This document shows, piece by piece, positions 11,401 through 26,400 of a DNA stretch of 64,000 nucleotides. A program made the position numbers and the translations under genes. Origin of the DNA: Lineus longissimus. Lineage: Eukaryota > Nemertea > Pilidiophora > Heteronemertea > Lineidae. The notes beneath the pieces were generated by a model. The model saw only the letters and a list, made by a program, of their open reading frames with translations. It was not told the DNA's origin and made no database searches. Location: positions 3,534,001 to 3,598,000 of the forward strand of contig NC_088308.1 of assembly GCF_910592395.1 (NCBI RefSeq), written 5' to 3'. Positions within the stretch are counted from its first letter, which is position 1. Every line of letters begins with the position of its first letter.

Positions 11401-14400
11401 GATGCACTGGAACTCCTCCCTCATGTTGTGAGACTAATCATCTTGCTGGTCACGGCCAGACTTGAATAGAGAGATTCCCCCACTCTTTGCGAAATTATCC
11501 AAAGGGTACTTTTCGATGCATGCATCATAGACAATACATACACCCCTCTGCCGTTATTAGCAAGTTGAGCAGCACTGGTGGTGTTGAGCTAAGAGGCGAA
11601 TTGAACAAACCTGACTTACAGAATTGCAGTAAACTGTTTGGACATACACTTCGGCCTGAGATCGTAATAACGTATTCCACCGATCTTGAAGCAAAATTCG
11701 TATGCCTCGATGTCATGGAGTCGGCATGAGGCTCCATTCCTCTCCTTCCATGTGTAGTCACAGAACAATGACATGATGTACTCGTTGGCTGTGACAGAGA
11801 CGGGGAGCAGACGACTCTGGAAAGGTGGCAAATAGTCGAGAAGATGACTAAGTGCATGTACTTTGCTTTGGATACAAGATCGCTGATATAAAAAGTCTGT
11901 ATAAACTGTTATTCAAAATCGCTTAGCTAACAACAACCACAGATATGCTGGCAAGTTTTTCTACGGAAAGAAACACCCCAAGCTGACAACAACTGTCTTT
12001 TGGACAATTCTTTGAAAACATACTGACGTTGGTATGAAAAATGCATTACAAAGACGGACATACTGCCAGGGTCGTAACCTTGTCGCTCCAATGCAAAATT
12101 TCAATCGCGATCGATTTTGCCCATATCATTTTCAGCTCAAAGTTCATATTGCAGATCTGACGACCATCGATTTGAAATGGTTCTGAGATCATTAAACGAC
12201 TGAACATTGACTATTATTGATCAGATTCACGCACATGGTGAGCATGGTGAGAACACATCGATCTTTCTCTAAAAGTTGCTTTATTGTATTTCGAAACCAA
12301 AGAAGCCAAACGAATATTGGCTATTAAGATGATTCCCTTTGAAGTATTCCGATGAAAAGTGGGTCCCTCAACGTGAAATTAGTGCACAACAACTACGTTC
12401 ACGGTAAAGGCAGATCAGAGGCTTCTGGCAGCTTGGTTGTTGGCAGTATTATGTAGTGTGGACCTTTATCCTAAAATATTTCCCAATCGACGTCCTGATA
12501 AGGTTAGAACAGGAATCCAGAAGAAGGAAACAAAGGATTCTGTAAAGAACCAAGCAAGATTCGTTCACGAAACTTAATGGGTAAATTCCTGTTTGAACAA
12601 ACCTTGCCTTAGCCAGAAGATGCTATTTTTTCAGAATATCAAACCATGTTCTTACCATGTTAGAATATGTCATAATATCTCGACAGTCCTTGTCTTCAAT
12701 GGCATATTTGACATCATGGCTCGTTGGCTTGCTCATCAAGAGGCCGGCGCAGTAGGCCCATCGATGTTCCATGTCTAGTTGGCGGTAGAACTCGGGCTGA
12801 AAGTTTGAGTTCAACTCGTGTAGCGCCTCAGAAGGAATAAGCTTACTTGCTCAATATGCTTTGTGGCCAGGAGTTACCAATATGCCGTGAATCATTATTA
12901 AAAGTGAAGAATCAGCTTGGGAAGATCAGTAGAAATGCAGTGTTCCATCAATCAGGCATGTCAACTACCCATTGCCCCAGCAATGTGTTAAGAACGTTCT
13001 ACTTACACTAAAGAGCCTGTAGACTGTACTTGGCAGACTTTTTAGCTCTCCGATGGTCAGATCCCGAGCAGAGAGGAAGATCTTCCGCAGAAGCTTCTCA
13101 TCCATACATCGTAGCTGGGTGAAGGTCTTGGAGGTGAAAGTCTCTGACCAAGAGTACTGCACTGAAACAGTTCAAAAGCAAAATAACTTTTTTATCGAAA
13201 ATGGTAAAATGTCCGGGAAATTCAAATTTTGAACATCTTCATTCATAGCTTTCATAGGTAATTCTTTTTTACCAACACAATATCACAGAGAATTAACGTA
13301 CAATAACCGTGATAAGTTGCACTAGGGGGACACAGCCAAGACCAACTGTAAGAGCGCTAACGGCGTTTCCATATAATGTTTAGGAAATATATATATTTCC
13401 TAAACATTTTTGATCAGATATGTAACAATTCCACTTACTTGTGTTAGTATTTCTCCATCCTAAGCCATGAATAATGGTCTTGTTGATAAGATGGTGACAA
13501 GGGAGAGGGATGCCCGTCTGACGGTAGTACACATCCGGCTTGAGTAACCTCCACGCCTGGGCCTGCCGCCGGTACCGGCTCCGACCCTTCATACTGGGTC
13601 CAACAATAATCGGAATCGGATCAGAATCATTTCGATGCTTCCAAAGCCTTGCACGAATGGAAGCAATAAAGACGCTATTCTCCCTGTATTCGGAGTAAAT
13701 GTTTTTACACATAACTGTCCTTGAGCGGTAATTCTGCAGGTAGCCGTTAGTCGGAGGGAGAATGAATCGGTGATGTCTCTTCTGGGGGAAGTCCCTCGGG
13801 CAGGCTGGCATTTGTGCGTTCGTCAGATTGGCAAGTTGGGTGAAGAGACCCTTCAAGGTGAAATATTCTGCAAAAAGAAGTTGATATTTTGGAATAATGA
13901 AATAAATAATTTATTATAAAAGTGTTCAAAGGGTCCCTTATACATGTGGTGCCCCAGGTGGCTTCTTTTTTCCTTTCCATCTATGCCTTAAGGAAGATCT
14001 GTTGATGTCAAATTGATATCTTGTTAGAGCAATGTTAACATTACGTCAGAATCATGTCAATTTAGCATCAGATGGATCCAATTAACTGGAAAACACTTAC
14101 CGACATCTTCCCGCGTAGTAGTTGCATCCTTCTTACAAATGAAGGAAAACCTCGAGTCGCACGGGCGTGTTTCCCATTTCTCTTTTTCCGTCACAATGAC
14201 GCATTCATATTTAGATGAGGGATTTCCTCTCGACCAATTAGGTGACTGGACTTCATCCGGGTCAGCCCAAACCAACTGGGTCGATTTCGACCATGTTGCT
14301 CCGAGCCAGAAGGCGTGTTCAGTCAGCGACGCTTTCCGAAGCCTGCAATTTGACGATATTGTTGTTATAGTGAGAAAAGGTAAATGCGTGAGATTGCACA

Positions 14401-17400
14401 CCGTTTCTTCCCTTAAAACCTCTAGTTGCAGTCCTTGATTGGCACTGAAAGATCCTCACTTAGCAATACAGCATAAAATGAAGCACTTTCTAAAGTGCCA
14501 TAAAATACATTTCATTAGATTTAAATAAGGAATCGATGATGCTTGCAAATCGAACTAACATATGATATCCCCAACAACGCTACCCCCACTTTCAATAAAG
14601 TAATGCATATGAAACGGCATTCGTCGCATTGCTGAGCAGGTGGTAGAGTAGTCATAACTGATGAGGAGGGACGCAGGTGATAATACGGAACATATTGGTA
14701 TGCAGCTTCCCTATCAACGCCAAGTTTATCACCAACAATGTCATGATGGTTGCTGGATGCGTTATGACCAACAACTCGTTAGCCAAGAGCAAACCATCTG
14801 TGCTCGTCAATACTGAACCATATGGTACGTATAGCCACCACACCATAAGGTGTTATACTTTTTTAGGGGAAGAATCTGACGTGAGTGCGAGTGCTGAAGC
14901 AAGAGTAACGAAGATGTAATGCTATACGACATTGCTGTATGCTGAATGACTCGTAGACTGGTAATTCGACTATAGGCCCTACGTCTTAATTTCAAGTCAT
15001 TTGGCCTGATAGCATAAAAAGGGAGCAGTGTAGTCCCGGTGAATGGTAGCGCTTGCCCTTGTTTAAAAGGTCCAATGATGGCCAACCTTTGTGTTTCTCA
15101 TCAAGCTAAATCGAAACTTCCGGTGAACCAAAAAACAATCGACGAACAATCTTCTTCCGTAACATAAGAAAAATCCTATTCTTGTCCAATGTACAAATAT
15201 CACACAGGCAAGTCGCAATTAAAATGCATCTCCAGGGTTCACTCACTTCCTGTCGAGGTCCCTGTAGACGCCCCCGATGTCCGGGATCCCCTGCATCCTC
15301 AATATATTACTCATCCGCCCTCCCTCTTTCTCGCAGTGTTGCTTTGCGTCCCAGTATGTCATGGCCTTGAAGGATGCCCTGATGCACACGCCGGCCATGA
15401 ACTGGTAGTGTTGTGGACATACGGCATCCTTTGGTTTTTGTTGTGCTGGCTCGGTTGCTGCTGGGGGCTCATCATCGCTGTCTTGCTCCTGGTCTGACGC
15501 TGCCACGGAAATAAATCGAGAACGTATTCGTTAGATTAATAGCAAATCTACATTATGAACTTTGAAACTTTCTTGTGATCATTCCGAAGATAAATAGTAG
15601 CACATCCTCTCATTCTTCGCAAGAGGAATATTCGTCGGAAAGGGTAGTTCTTTATCTTTCCTCATCAAAGGCAACACCGCCGATCTTTCATAATGCCGTT
15701 CCGCCCGCTCTTTACATGGCTTCAAATCATGATACTCCCCGAACACTAGCTGCGAGGTTATCTGATACTCTATTGGGAACTGACACAACTGACAGCTTAA
15801 TTCCAAGATCTTATTTTCTTCCAATTTTCCAATTCATTTATGCTTTTTTCCGTCACGGGATTCTATCTTAGGAAAAGAGATCTTAAACGTTGCCATGGCT
15901 TTCGTGGAACTTAAGATTGTAAGCAACGTTACTTGAGAAAGTGCCTGAGGCGGGAAAGACGAGATGGCTGCATAGTTCGTGTAAATAATAGTAACGCGGT
16001 TCATAACATGGGATACTAGTGGTATATGCATCTACCTATTTGCACTGTTATGTCGAAGAATTAGTCAACAGATTTGCCTGAGAACACGAATAAACGGTAC
16101 ATGAATAGTTGCAAACGGTTCGATGTATTATTTGATATAAACCTCCTCGGACAGCTTGGGCGGATTCTTATCCTCGTCTATTTCCTACGAGATAACATTG
16201 ATCAAGGCTTGGTGACACAGCCTTTTTGTTTAAGCTGAGATGGCACGGTCAACCAGCAGAGCAAAGTATAAAAGTTTGAAGTCAAAAAGTCAAAAAGTCC
16301 AACTCTGTAAGTCTAATTCGATGACTAACAGGCACTGACACAGCATTTCTGTTTACCTTAAGGTAGTTTATGAAATTCAATTTAAAGAAAGGGAAAGCTT
16401 TTTCGAACCTTTCTTAGATGAGGAGGTTTTTACTTTCTTAGATGAGGAATATTGAAGATTATATTCTCACCTCTGATATTCCCTAGCCTGAGTGTCGCTA
16501 ATGCTTTCGCCTTATCCTTCTGGTCCCCACACGACCACTCGGCGTATGTGAACTGTCGGCTACGAATGAGGTCAATTCCACTGGATTTCATCGTATCGGA
16601 AGAAAGGATACAATATTTCTTGGCACGGAGATAATTCACGGACAAACATGAGAATTCTGATTGTCTTAAACAAATTCGTTTACACTTCCCCATATTTTCC
16701 ACATCGTCTATTTTCTTTATGTTATGCTTTGGAAAACTTCGCCCCTTCACGTTAAGCCAGTCGATGTCTTCATCTTTGCATTTAGAATCTGAAACAAATA
16801 ACAGTGACATTAGTTGAACATGGTATAGTGGATCATATCCCCAATAGTCTGTGCCGGTTGTACAATGTGAAATTTTCTTAAAACAATATGTTTCTTACAC
16901 TGGTTACCATCAAAATCTTTAAATCTATAAAAAAAAATTTTTTTTTTTTTTTTTTTTAAAGTTCTTTTTGGGAGTAAAATATCTTGTGTCCACAAATTGA
17001 ATAGATCGCCCCATCTTCTCAAGGGTGTTTGATGATCTGAAGTGTACCTATAAACAAAACCCATTTACCCAAATGGCAAATTAAGATGCCAGATTGAAAC
17101 TTCGCCAGATTGAGCAGAAGACCAACTGAACAAAATTACCCAAATCAACTTCCCATTACAACTCGTATGGGAGCATCCTCCGCATTGGCTTTTATTGAAA
17201 AGGAAGCAAATTACCAATCCACGGTAGAGGCGGAAGAATCCAGGATGCCGTCTTGATAGAATTGTTTCTTACATTACGGAATCTTATTTCAAATTGAAAC
17301 TTGGTTCCGTTAATGTAATATAATGTAATATAACTTAGGGGCAATTTGAAGGGCATTATGCTTGTGCTTGTGGTTTTAAAGTAAACAGGTTGGCAGTGCA

Positions 17401-20400
17401 TGTACATTACTAGTGCATTTGCACATTGGTCAATGTACATATTCTAGTTCACTTTCTAGTCGTTGGTTTGAAAATGAAATATTCATCAGTTCTCAAAAGT
17501 CAATTCATGATCTTAGGTAAATAGACAATTCCTTGAAAACGTACGCTACGTTAAAATCGACCTGCTAATCAATTCAATCGGTAGATTCTGTTGAAACTAA
17601 AAAAACAATGAATTCATTACGGAAGAGTGATGGTAGTACAACGCAGCCTATAGTCAGATCGATTGTATGATAGCTGCACTGTGCTTTATTAGACCACATG
17701 TATACCATTCGCGAGAGTTTGTTTAATTTTGACCTAAAGACCTCTTAGACTAGTGCTATGAAGGTAATGTCAACTCTTATATAAAGTTTGGTATGGTACC
17801 ATTACATACAGATGGCAAGCAAGCTTATTCTGTCAATGATTTAAAGATATTCTTAGTCATGCTTGTGTCACTGGGCTACTCTATGTCTGACAACGTCAAT
17901 CATAAACACCATTGATGTTCAGCACAAGCATTGACAAGATAATAATGCGTTTTTAAGAGAATTCAACATAATGTATGAAGCGTATAACAGCAAGGTGTAC
18001 TCGTCGAACAGTTTACTAAAAAGGCTTTCATTGCTCTTTATATGATGAGTGTATTGAATCATGAGTCGATGAAACGAAATCTCATGGGATATGTCATCAT
18101 TGAAAATATTTTGTGGGTGCCAGCATAGTTTTCTCACAACCGTGCCCAAAAGGGTCATTTACCCACAACCTGACATATTCTTCTTTTGAGACAAATAATA
18201 GTATCATGAACCAGACAACTTTCCGACAATAGCGTGCCTTCACTCTTTCAGTTTTGCAGCAGCTAGAAAGTACGAGAATAAAACCCCCCACAAATAACAG
18301 ACAAACGCGTATCAATGAAAATCGAAAAAAATGGCTGATAGCTTTGCTCTTGAGTTGAATAGGAGAATAGATGACATGTCTTATGTTCGATAACGAACAG
18401 TTCATACTAGTTCTTTTAACTATGTCAGTTATATATACTTTTTGTCAGACCATGAAAGCTAAAGAAATTCACATAAGGTTAAAAACGAAGTTCAATTCTT
18501 TAACCCATGGACATTGTTCAACTTTAATAGAAGTATATAACTGACATATTTAAAAGAACTAGTATGGACTTTTCGTTATCGAACATAAGACATGTCATCT
18601 ATCATCAAATTCAACTCAAGATGGCCGCCAAAACCGCCATTTAACCAACTTCATTATGCGCCAGTATGTGGTGAAGTCCGAGTTGCTTATGAGAAGTAAC
18701 ATCATCCATATTCATCAAGAGGTACTAGAAGATGAAAATTGGAAGATCTTGGTCACTTATTGCTTATTGCTAAAGGTGTTTTTGCAATCACTCTCACTGA
18801 TTAGGGCATTCCTGGTAATGCCTCATTTAGATGGACATGGGGTGAATCCCGGCAGGCTATAACCATAATGAGATGAGATCATCAGTAACATGCTAAAAGC
18901 GATATTGATCTTTCGAGGGAGAAATAGTTGTAGTGTTCGACATGTTAAAACAACAACCTACCAGCTGATTTCTTGCACACAAACGGCAGGTACTGTGAAC
19001 AATTTGTGGCATCCATCCTAGCGAATCCCTTGGGGTCCTCATTCAACACCATGCAGCCTTTCTCAGCAGTAAGATATGTTAGGCCATCTGGCTGGAAGTC
19101 TAGGGTTGTGTTGTCCGTCCACCTGACTGTGAAGTTCACCATGTGTTGCCCTACCCATACCGACGTCAGGTGTGAACTGGTGAGGAAAAGAGGGGGTGAA
19201 GATAGTGAAATTTACAAAAAGGGTACTGGCTAGTTTTTTGCCATTTCTCAGATTTTCAGATTTTCAATTATTCATAATCAGGTCAAATGTTTTCAAGGCA
19301 ATGCAGTGATACATTGGATTCAATTTGTTAAAGACTGCTTCCAATGTGTATGCTGCAAATACATTTGTCAGAACATTAAGTGAAATTTGCAAGATGATAT
19401 GATTCACCACAGAAAAAATAAGTTAAAAAGTTGATACAATTCACCAGGGTTGACATCTCAACTTACAATGTAATATTTTCGACAAAGTCCAACTCTCTAC
19501 TCGAGTGAATACTGGCCAGGCTTCCCCCCACTGCTCTACAGCTCTTCTCAGCTTGGTCGAACGTCTCCTTAGACTTGTTGACGTGGAAGCAGGCCTTGTG
19601 GAAATGATGCCAGTGCGGTTCACAGCCAACAACATCTCGGCGTTCCTTCGCCGAAATCTCCCCGTAACCTGGAACAGCAGCAGAAAATGAAATTGTGACA
19701 TTAGTGTTTTGTTCTTGTTTTTGTTTTATCTGTTTTGACTAATTAGTCTTGGTATGCTGTATCGATATACTACTGATCAGTATTACTTGTTGTCATATAA
19801 CATCTAGACTCTGGCTATTTTCATGTACTTTTATTCTTCAACAAACTTCCTCTTCATTCTTATGATCATTCCTGTTTCTCGTAAATCATCCCATCACGTT
19901 AACAAGCAAACCAACAACTTATCACCTTTTCAAAATCCATTTTAATCCGGCACAAAGTACATACACGAACTTATAAGAAGGTTTTGTTGAAATATATTGA
20001 ATATCATGAGTTTAGGTAGTTAAGTTAACTGACGGAGCGGTGCTAATTAGTAAGAAGTAGTTGATATTACGGTCTCCCGCAAAGGCTTTTTAACCAGCAC
20101 TTTTCGAGATTCATTGGGCTCACTTGAAATCAATCGGACACTTTTCCTTCGAATGATTACAGGTTAGAGCCCAGGGTTAGGGGATGATTTCGGGTTTGAT
20201 GATCATTATGATAATAGAAATAAAGTTTATTTTCGAGCAAATGCCTCTCATTCCTTTCGATATCTTTGAGAGATAGCGGCCTTCCTGAATGGCATCCGTG
20301 AGAAAGATATAGAAGCTAGGCTTCTAACTTGTTGGAGGAAGGCTGAATGCCTGCGGTGGACTTATAACTTGTTGATGGAAAGTTGGCTGATAAAATCAGA

Positions 20401-23400
20401 CTTCTTAATCATTGATGGAAAAGCTATTGACTTCGTTAGACATCCAACTTGTTGATGAAAATTTGTTTGACTTTGTTAGACTTAGGCTGACTGGCTTGGT
20501 TAGAATTTAACCTTTTGATTGAAGGTTGACTGACTTCGTTACTTCTAACTTGTTGATGGAAGGTTGATTGACTTCCTCACTTCTAACTTGCTGATGAAAG
20601 GTTGACTGACTTCGTTGTTTTTAACTTTGTGATGGTAGGCTGATTCATGGATTGGTCAGTCTCATACTTGAACGAAAGTTGATTGACTTCGTTAGTCTTT
20701 CAACATTTTCATGAAAAGTTGGTTAAATGATGCTCAACAAATGTCGTGTTGATGTGTCAGCGAAAGAGTTAAAGCAATCAGGTCAATTCTCACATACTGA
20801 TGATGATGATATTTGATGTAGTTATTTAACAATGGGTGGAACTTTCGTAATGATTAATTAGAATGTTGGAGACAAAAGATGGTCACGTAATTGCTTTGCG
20901 AGAAAGGGCAATGAGTTGTAATTATGACAGGCTCTGACCTAGGATTGAACCCGACCTTTGATTTTGGTGGTTATTTCTGCAAGATATGTTTTACATCTGG
21001 ATGTCACTTCATATTTTGGTGTGTACTATGCGTACGAAACACAATATGATACAACAGTCCTTTAAAATCTCAATCACCTTCAGTTTTGATCGATATCCAC
21101 ACGTTGTATGGTTTTTCGCTTGTAATAAATGGAATATATTATGAATCGATCTCAGCAAAGCGATGCTGGTCACGGCTGAACATCGTCGACGATTCGACCA
21201 CTGGATGCAAAGTCATGGCATGTGCAAGAGTAATATACACGTAGTCTATCGGCAGTGTACATTACATGCGAGATGTATGTTGGCTATTTCTGACAGTTTA
21301 GGTCCTTACGCGCAGGGAGAAATATGCCATGGGAAGATTGGACCTACTGTCAAGATAGCCAACAACACTTTACATGCTGTTGGTAGAATAAGTTGAAGGT
21401 AAGGCAACCAACTGTCTATGCTGCTCAGTATCGGGCACAGCAGGGCGAATAACTCCATTTTTGCGACTAAACAGGGTGTATAAAGCCCTGGGAGTAATGA
21501 TGTAAGATGATATAAATGAAGCTATAACATCAGCGAGAGAAGGTTGACCAATAACAACCAACTACTCTGAGAAAAGAGTGTTAGTGTATCGATTTCATCA
21601 TTCTGGCTTCCCGTCCTTTTGAACTTTGAGAGGTAAAGCAACCGTAAGACATTCTCCCAGCCAAAGGTTCTCGTTACCAGTAGGATTAAATCCTGTTGGG
21701 CAAACACGGATAATGACCGACGCTACTAATGAGCTCGCGATGATACTTCTTTAGCAGCTAAACAATAATTAGGATCAGACAATATGCTGTGTTTCAATTA
21801 GGACGATGAGAAAGCCTTCATACGATCACTGAAGAAGCTTAGCTTTTCATTCGTACACAAGGGAACTGCTGTCTGACATAACTTAGCAAATGAGCAGCGA
21901 TGGTCAATATCCGAGAACAGTGTCAATCGAAAGACAAAATGCGTTTCTTCTTACTTTATATATTAGGTGCTGAGAAGGCTTTATAATACCAACACTGAAG
22001 ATGAGGTTTCAGCATTTTCTGGGAAAGAAATAGCATCTTAAGCGAAGTCACTGATCGACAAATGAGTAACTAAGGTTATTAAGAAAGGGCTTCTGATCTT
22101 TTAATAACTTGACCTTGACTTCGGCGGTATGGCTGTCTTAACACACACCCCGTCTCCTTTCCAGTGAGTTTCCTCAGTTATCGTCAAACGCAGTAAACCA
22201 TTATTTGGAGAAAGAAGACACAGTTGGGTCTAACAACGAACGTTTCATTGGGAGACCGGCTCGAACAAGAAACTTTCCACATTTCAGTACTGTCAGCATC
22301 AGCAACATCCCGAGGAAATCAGGATGTCATGTTCGCTCTTCTAGCCCTCCACACAGAGGAAATCAGGGTTTACTGTTCGTATCTATGGCCCTGCACTCAG
22401 GATGCATCAGCCACTCACGGAGACCGCAATGTCAGCAAGTATATACCCAATCAATTGAAGCATTGGGTAGTATGTAACCAACCACGACTTCATACATTCG
22501 ACAAAGAGGGGTCTGCCATAACTTCGTAATCAAAGTTACAGTGCAAGCTTATTGTTACAAGAAAACGATAGTTGTGTAAATTTCTGTCGGAAATGGTTTT
22601 TTGATTCATTACTACCAAGAGTATCACATTTTAGATAAATGCGATGTAAAAAGCTATGACTCACCCTATTGTCATCAAGCAATGAGATTCCCATTCATAC
22701 ATAGTTAATTTACTACCGATTTCTAATGGATTTATCAGTTGTAGAATTTGTAACAAAACGAGGAGGCTTATTAACCATTGCCCGAGGCATTCTCACACAT
22801 TTCGTGATGAAAAACCATGATGTTTCATGATTGTAATTGAAGGCCTACTTTCTGATTAGCCAGTTTAATTGTCACTATCACACGATGGCAAATAATGATT
22901 CCAACAATGCTCTCTGTCATAAGTGGAGATAGTGATCATTTTTAAGTGTGTTAACATTAGTATTCAGTTGGTTTACGTGATCGATGAATGTTTAGCTCTT
23001 CTACATTTTATCCAAGGCGTATTATGTTACTTAAATTGCATGCTAGTGAACTGGGTTAGGACACTTGATGCTTTTTCGATCATTAATTGTGAACTTCTTT
23101 TTCCTTTGCCCGAAGGTAAAACTCAAGTTTCTAGCTATTCTTATCTGATATTGATGTTCTTCAGTAACTACAGACTCTGTATGATACGAGTACCGTATGT
23201 ATTTCGTTTAAACCACTGACAAACGCCATGTAATGTATCGGAGTGGGTCCTCAAATTCATATGTATGTATAGGTTTCAAAGCACTACGTCTAAACACAGT
23301 ATATCAAGTGACTTTTCATGTCCATTTCAGCTTTTTGGAATAATTGCATCGATGATATGTAGTAGGATCTAGCAGCCATTCCATTAATAAACTCGTTCTA

Positions 23401-26400
23401 TCTCGATATTGGTACGTGAAAAACATGAGAGACTAGATTGATAGATCTTCCCGCTAACTTTCTGATGTCTCTTGCAATGATTCCAATCAAACTTATACAT
23501 GACATCTTCCTTCAGAACGACTAATGCACGAGCCAATGCACTATACATATCATCCAACATAAGTACGCTATTTTCGATCGAACAATTTAAAAGGGAGAGG
23601 TAGAGCGTGAGATATGTTGTGGGTTTTTTCATACTGAAACAGGATCATTAAAAATTCGTTATATTTCAGTATCACATACATTTAACACGTAACATTCAAT
23701 AGATTTTATACAGGGATTGGAGTGAACGAGCCATGGAAGAATTCCAAAGATCTAGCAAATCTTGTTGACCAAAATATCCATTTAGTTGTCTCATTTTACA
23801 ATGTTTGATGGTAGATCTCACGACCTTGGGTTTCCACAGAAGTTAAAGGGGCTATGTGACACTGGCAAAAAATGGAGGAATTGTAGGTTATTACGAGTTA
23901 GAAGTCGCATGTTTCCAGTGCTCACATTAAGGTAAGTACTCCTGTACTTCCGTGAATGTTTCCAAATCAATGCCATTTTTTCAAAACGTGTCATCTTCTG
24001 TCAAGCAATCGCCCTATTTCATTGCCCCTTTAAAATGACCCGGAGCAGGGATGTCCATGATAAGTGAGGAACTGTTATAAGACTCCTTGGTGTCCGAATT
24101 TTGTGGTCAACTCGAGTTACATAGAGAACTGGGACAGAATGGCAGTACGTGTACATGTAAATTATGTCAATAAATATAACGTTGCTGATAGCAACAAAGC
24201 ATCCTTTGTTAAATCGCTTTTTTGTGATACTATACGACAATTGATAAAATTGAAACTCTAAAGGTATTGCAATCCAAAAGTATTGAAAAGTCGCTTCTTT
24301 AATGAAGATATCAAATTGGTAACATTCAAACTAGTCTTCTCAATGCTACTACAACCAAACTGAACAGTTTGATTACAAATCTTGACCAGTAATGAGACCA
24401 CGTCTTCAGAAGGACCAATCGCAAATCAATTAAACAGGCAAATATTCGAATGAAACGTTAAATTTCTGAAAGAATTTTATAAATGGCACCTATTCTTACG
24501 GATCACTGAGTGACAACACTACCTTAGCCAACAACAAGTAGCAGGTTTTCTTCAATGCTGTAATTTTTCGCGATGATTTTCAACAATATCATTTTGTGTT
24601 GAATACGTCGCCGACAGCAAAGGTTTTCTTAACAGCCAATCGGGTAGATGAAGCATTCTTAGCTAATATGCCACTTTTATTGAAAGCAATAGAAAATAAT
24701 TTAATTATTTGACCTGACCTTAGGGTTGGTTCTCAAATCTGTTGAAGCTTCGCTTTCAAGCTTTCAGTGACCACATTGTCAGGATACCGATGTATAATGC
24801 TACGGGCCAGCCTTTCATAACTTGAGAATGAGATCGCTGAGACCATTGACATTTTAAAGAATGCAATATCGTGCACGATACCTGGGGACGTCTACGCATT
24901 GGGTTTCTAATGAATGGTCGCTTTCTTGAGGTGTTCCCAGAACCATGCAATGCATCCTTATCGAGTAGCATATACTATACTACAAAAGGCTTCGCACCTC
25001 TTTAATGTATCAAGACATTTGAATGGACATTGAAAATGTTTGCATACAAAAATATATTGGTGTATATCACTTGTGTTACGTAGACATTCTACTACATAGG
25101 GACCTGTCAATTCTCTCCAAATGAGGACACCCGGTTCTAGCTCTGACGTCCAATTGAAAAGAAATGATATATATGTAATTACATAGCATTCTTCCTTATA
25201 CGTATTTACCAAGCCTATATATGCATCTGGTATTTATAAATTTCAACACTCGTACCCTTAATCTGTTTATTAGAGCAAGTTAAATTTGACGTCTTTTATA
25301 TTTGATTTCTATAAGTTCATGAACGCACATTTAAAGTGTCGGTAACTTGTACTTTTAGGATCGTCGCCAATTTCTTACTCAAACACACAAAATTCAAAAA
25401 GAACATTGAAAGAACATCGCCACGGTACACATTGCAACACAAGAAAAACTAACTACCAAGTATAAATCATCAAAATTATCATAGAAAATCATGAAGTGAA
25501 TTCATAAAATGTGTGTCACCATGCCGGAGTTGCTTGAAGATCATACTGATAGAAGATAACTTCGTGCATAAATCAAATACATGTAATTCTATACAGTTAG
25601 TGAAACGTTTTGATATTCAATGCTTTCAAAACCAACGCACCAACGAAATTTCAGAAAAATGAAATTTAGCCTACTTCGCTTTTTATCACTGTTGTCATTG
25701 TTCACGTCAAGTATTCCTCAAAACCAGAGAAACTAACCATTCATCCAGGATGAGTGGTAGTAGTAACCAGCTATGTTCCAATATACGATCACAACAAGGC
25801 TTGACGCCAAAGAATTTCTTGCAATTCTAAAATTCACTTGATAAGACCAATAACCAACGGCGAAGCCAGGGTTGAAAAACGATGTTGACATGGTGACGTC
25901 ACATTATTAACAACCAATCAGGCGCCGATTTTCTATTCTTGCGCTGCCTCCGCAATAAAAGTAAGGTGCCAAATTTTGTTGTCATCAACTAAAATAACCC
26001 GGGCCAATCAATCGACTACTGAAGGCCATATTAACCAAACCTTGGACCCTTTTTGTTTATGCTGCTGAAGTATATAGCCACTGCTGAAGCTTTGGGAAGA
26101 TTGAAGTGACGTCGTCTATACTCAAGACTGAACCTAGCCTTTTTTGTCGGTATAAGTAGAAAACTGGAAAAATATAGTATGTCATCCTGAATCCTAGTCT
26201 GGCAGGGTTTGTGTTTCGGCTCTTTCATTAACTCAGAGGAACTTTCTGTCGGAAGTAGACAGAGCCCGAAGAGAGATTCCATGACATCCTCCCAACCAAC
26301 AGATCCCCGAGTCCCAAAGTGCTCGTCACTTCTTTCTGTCAACGTTAATGGCCTTAATGACCATTCCAACAATCACCTTTTGAGCTTTTCAAAGTCCAAA

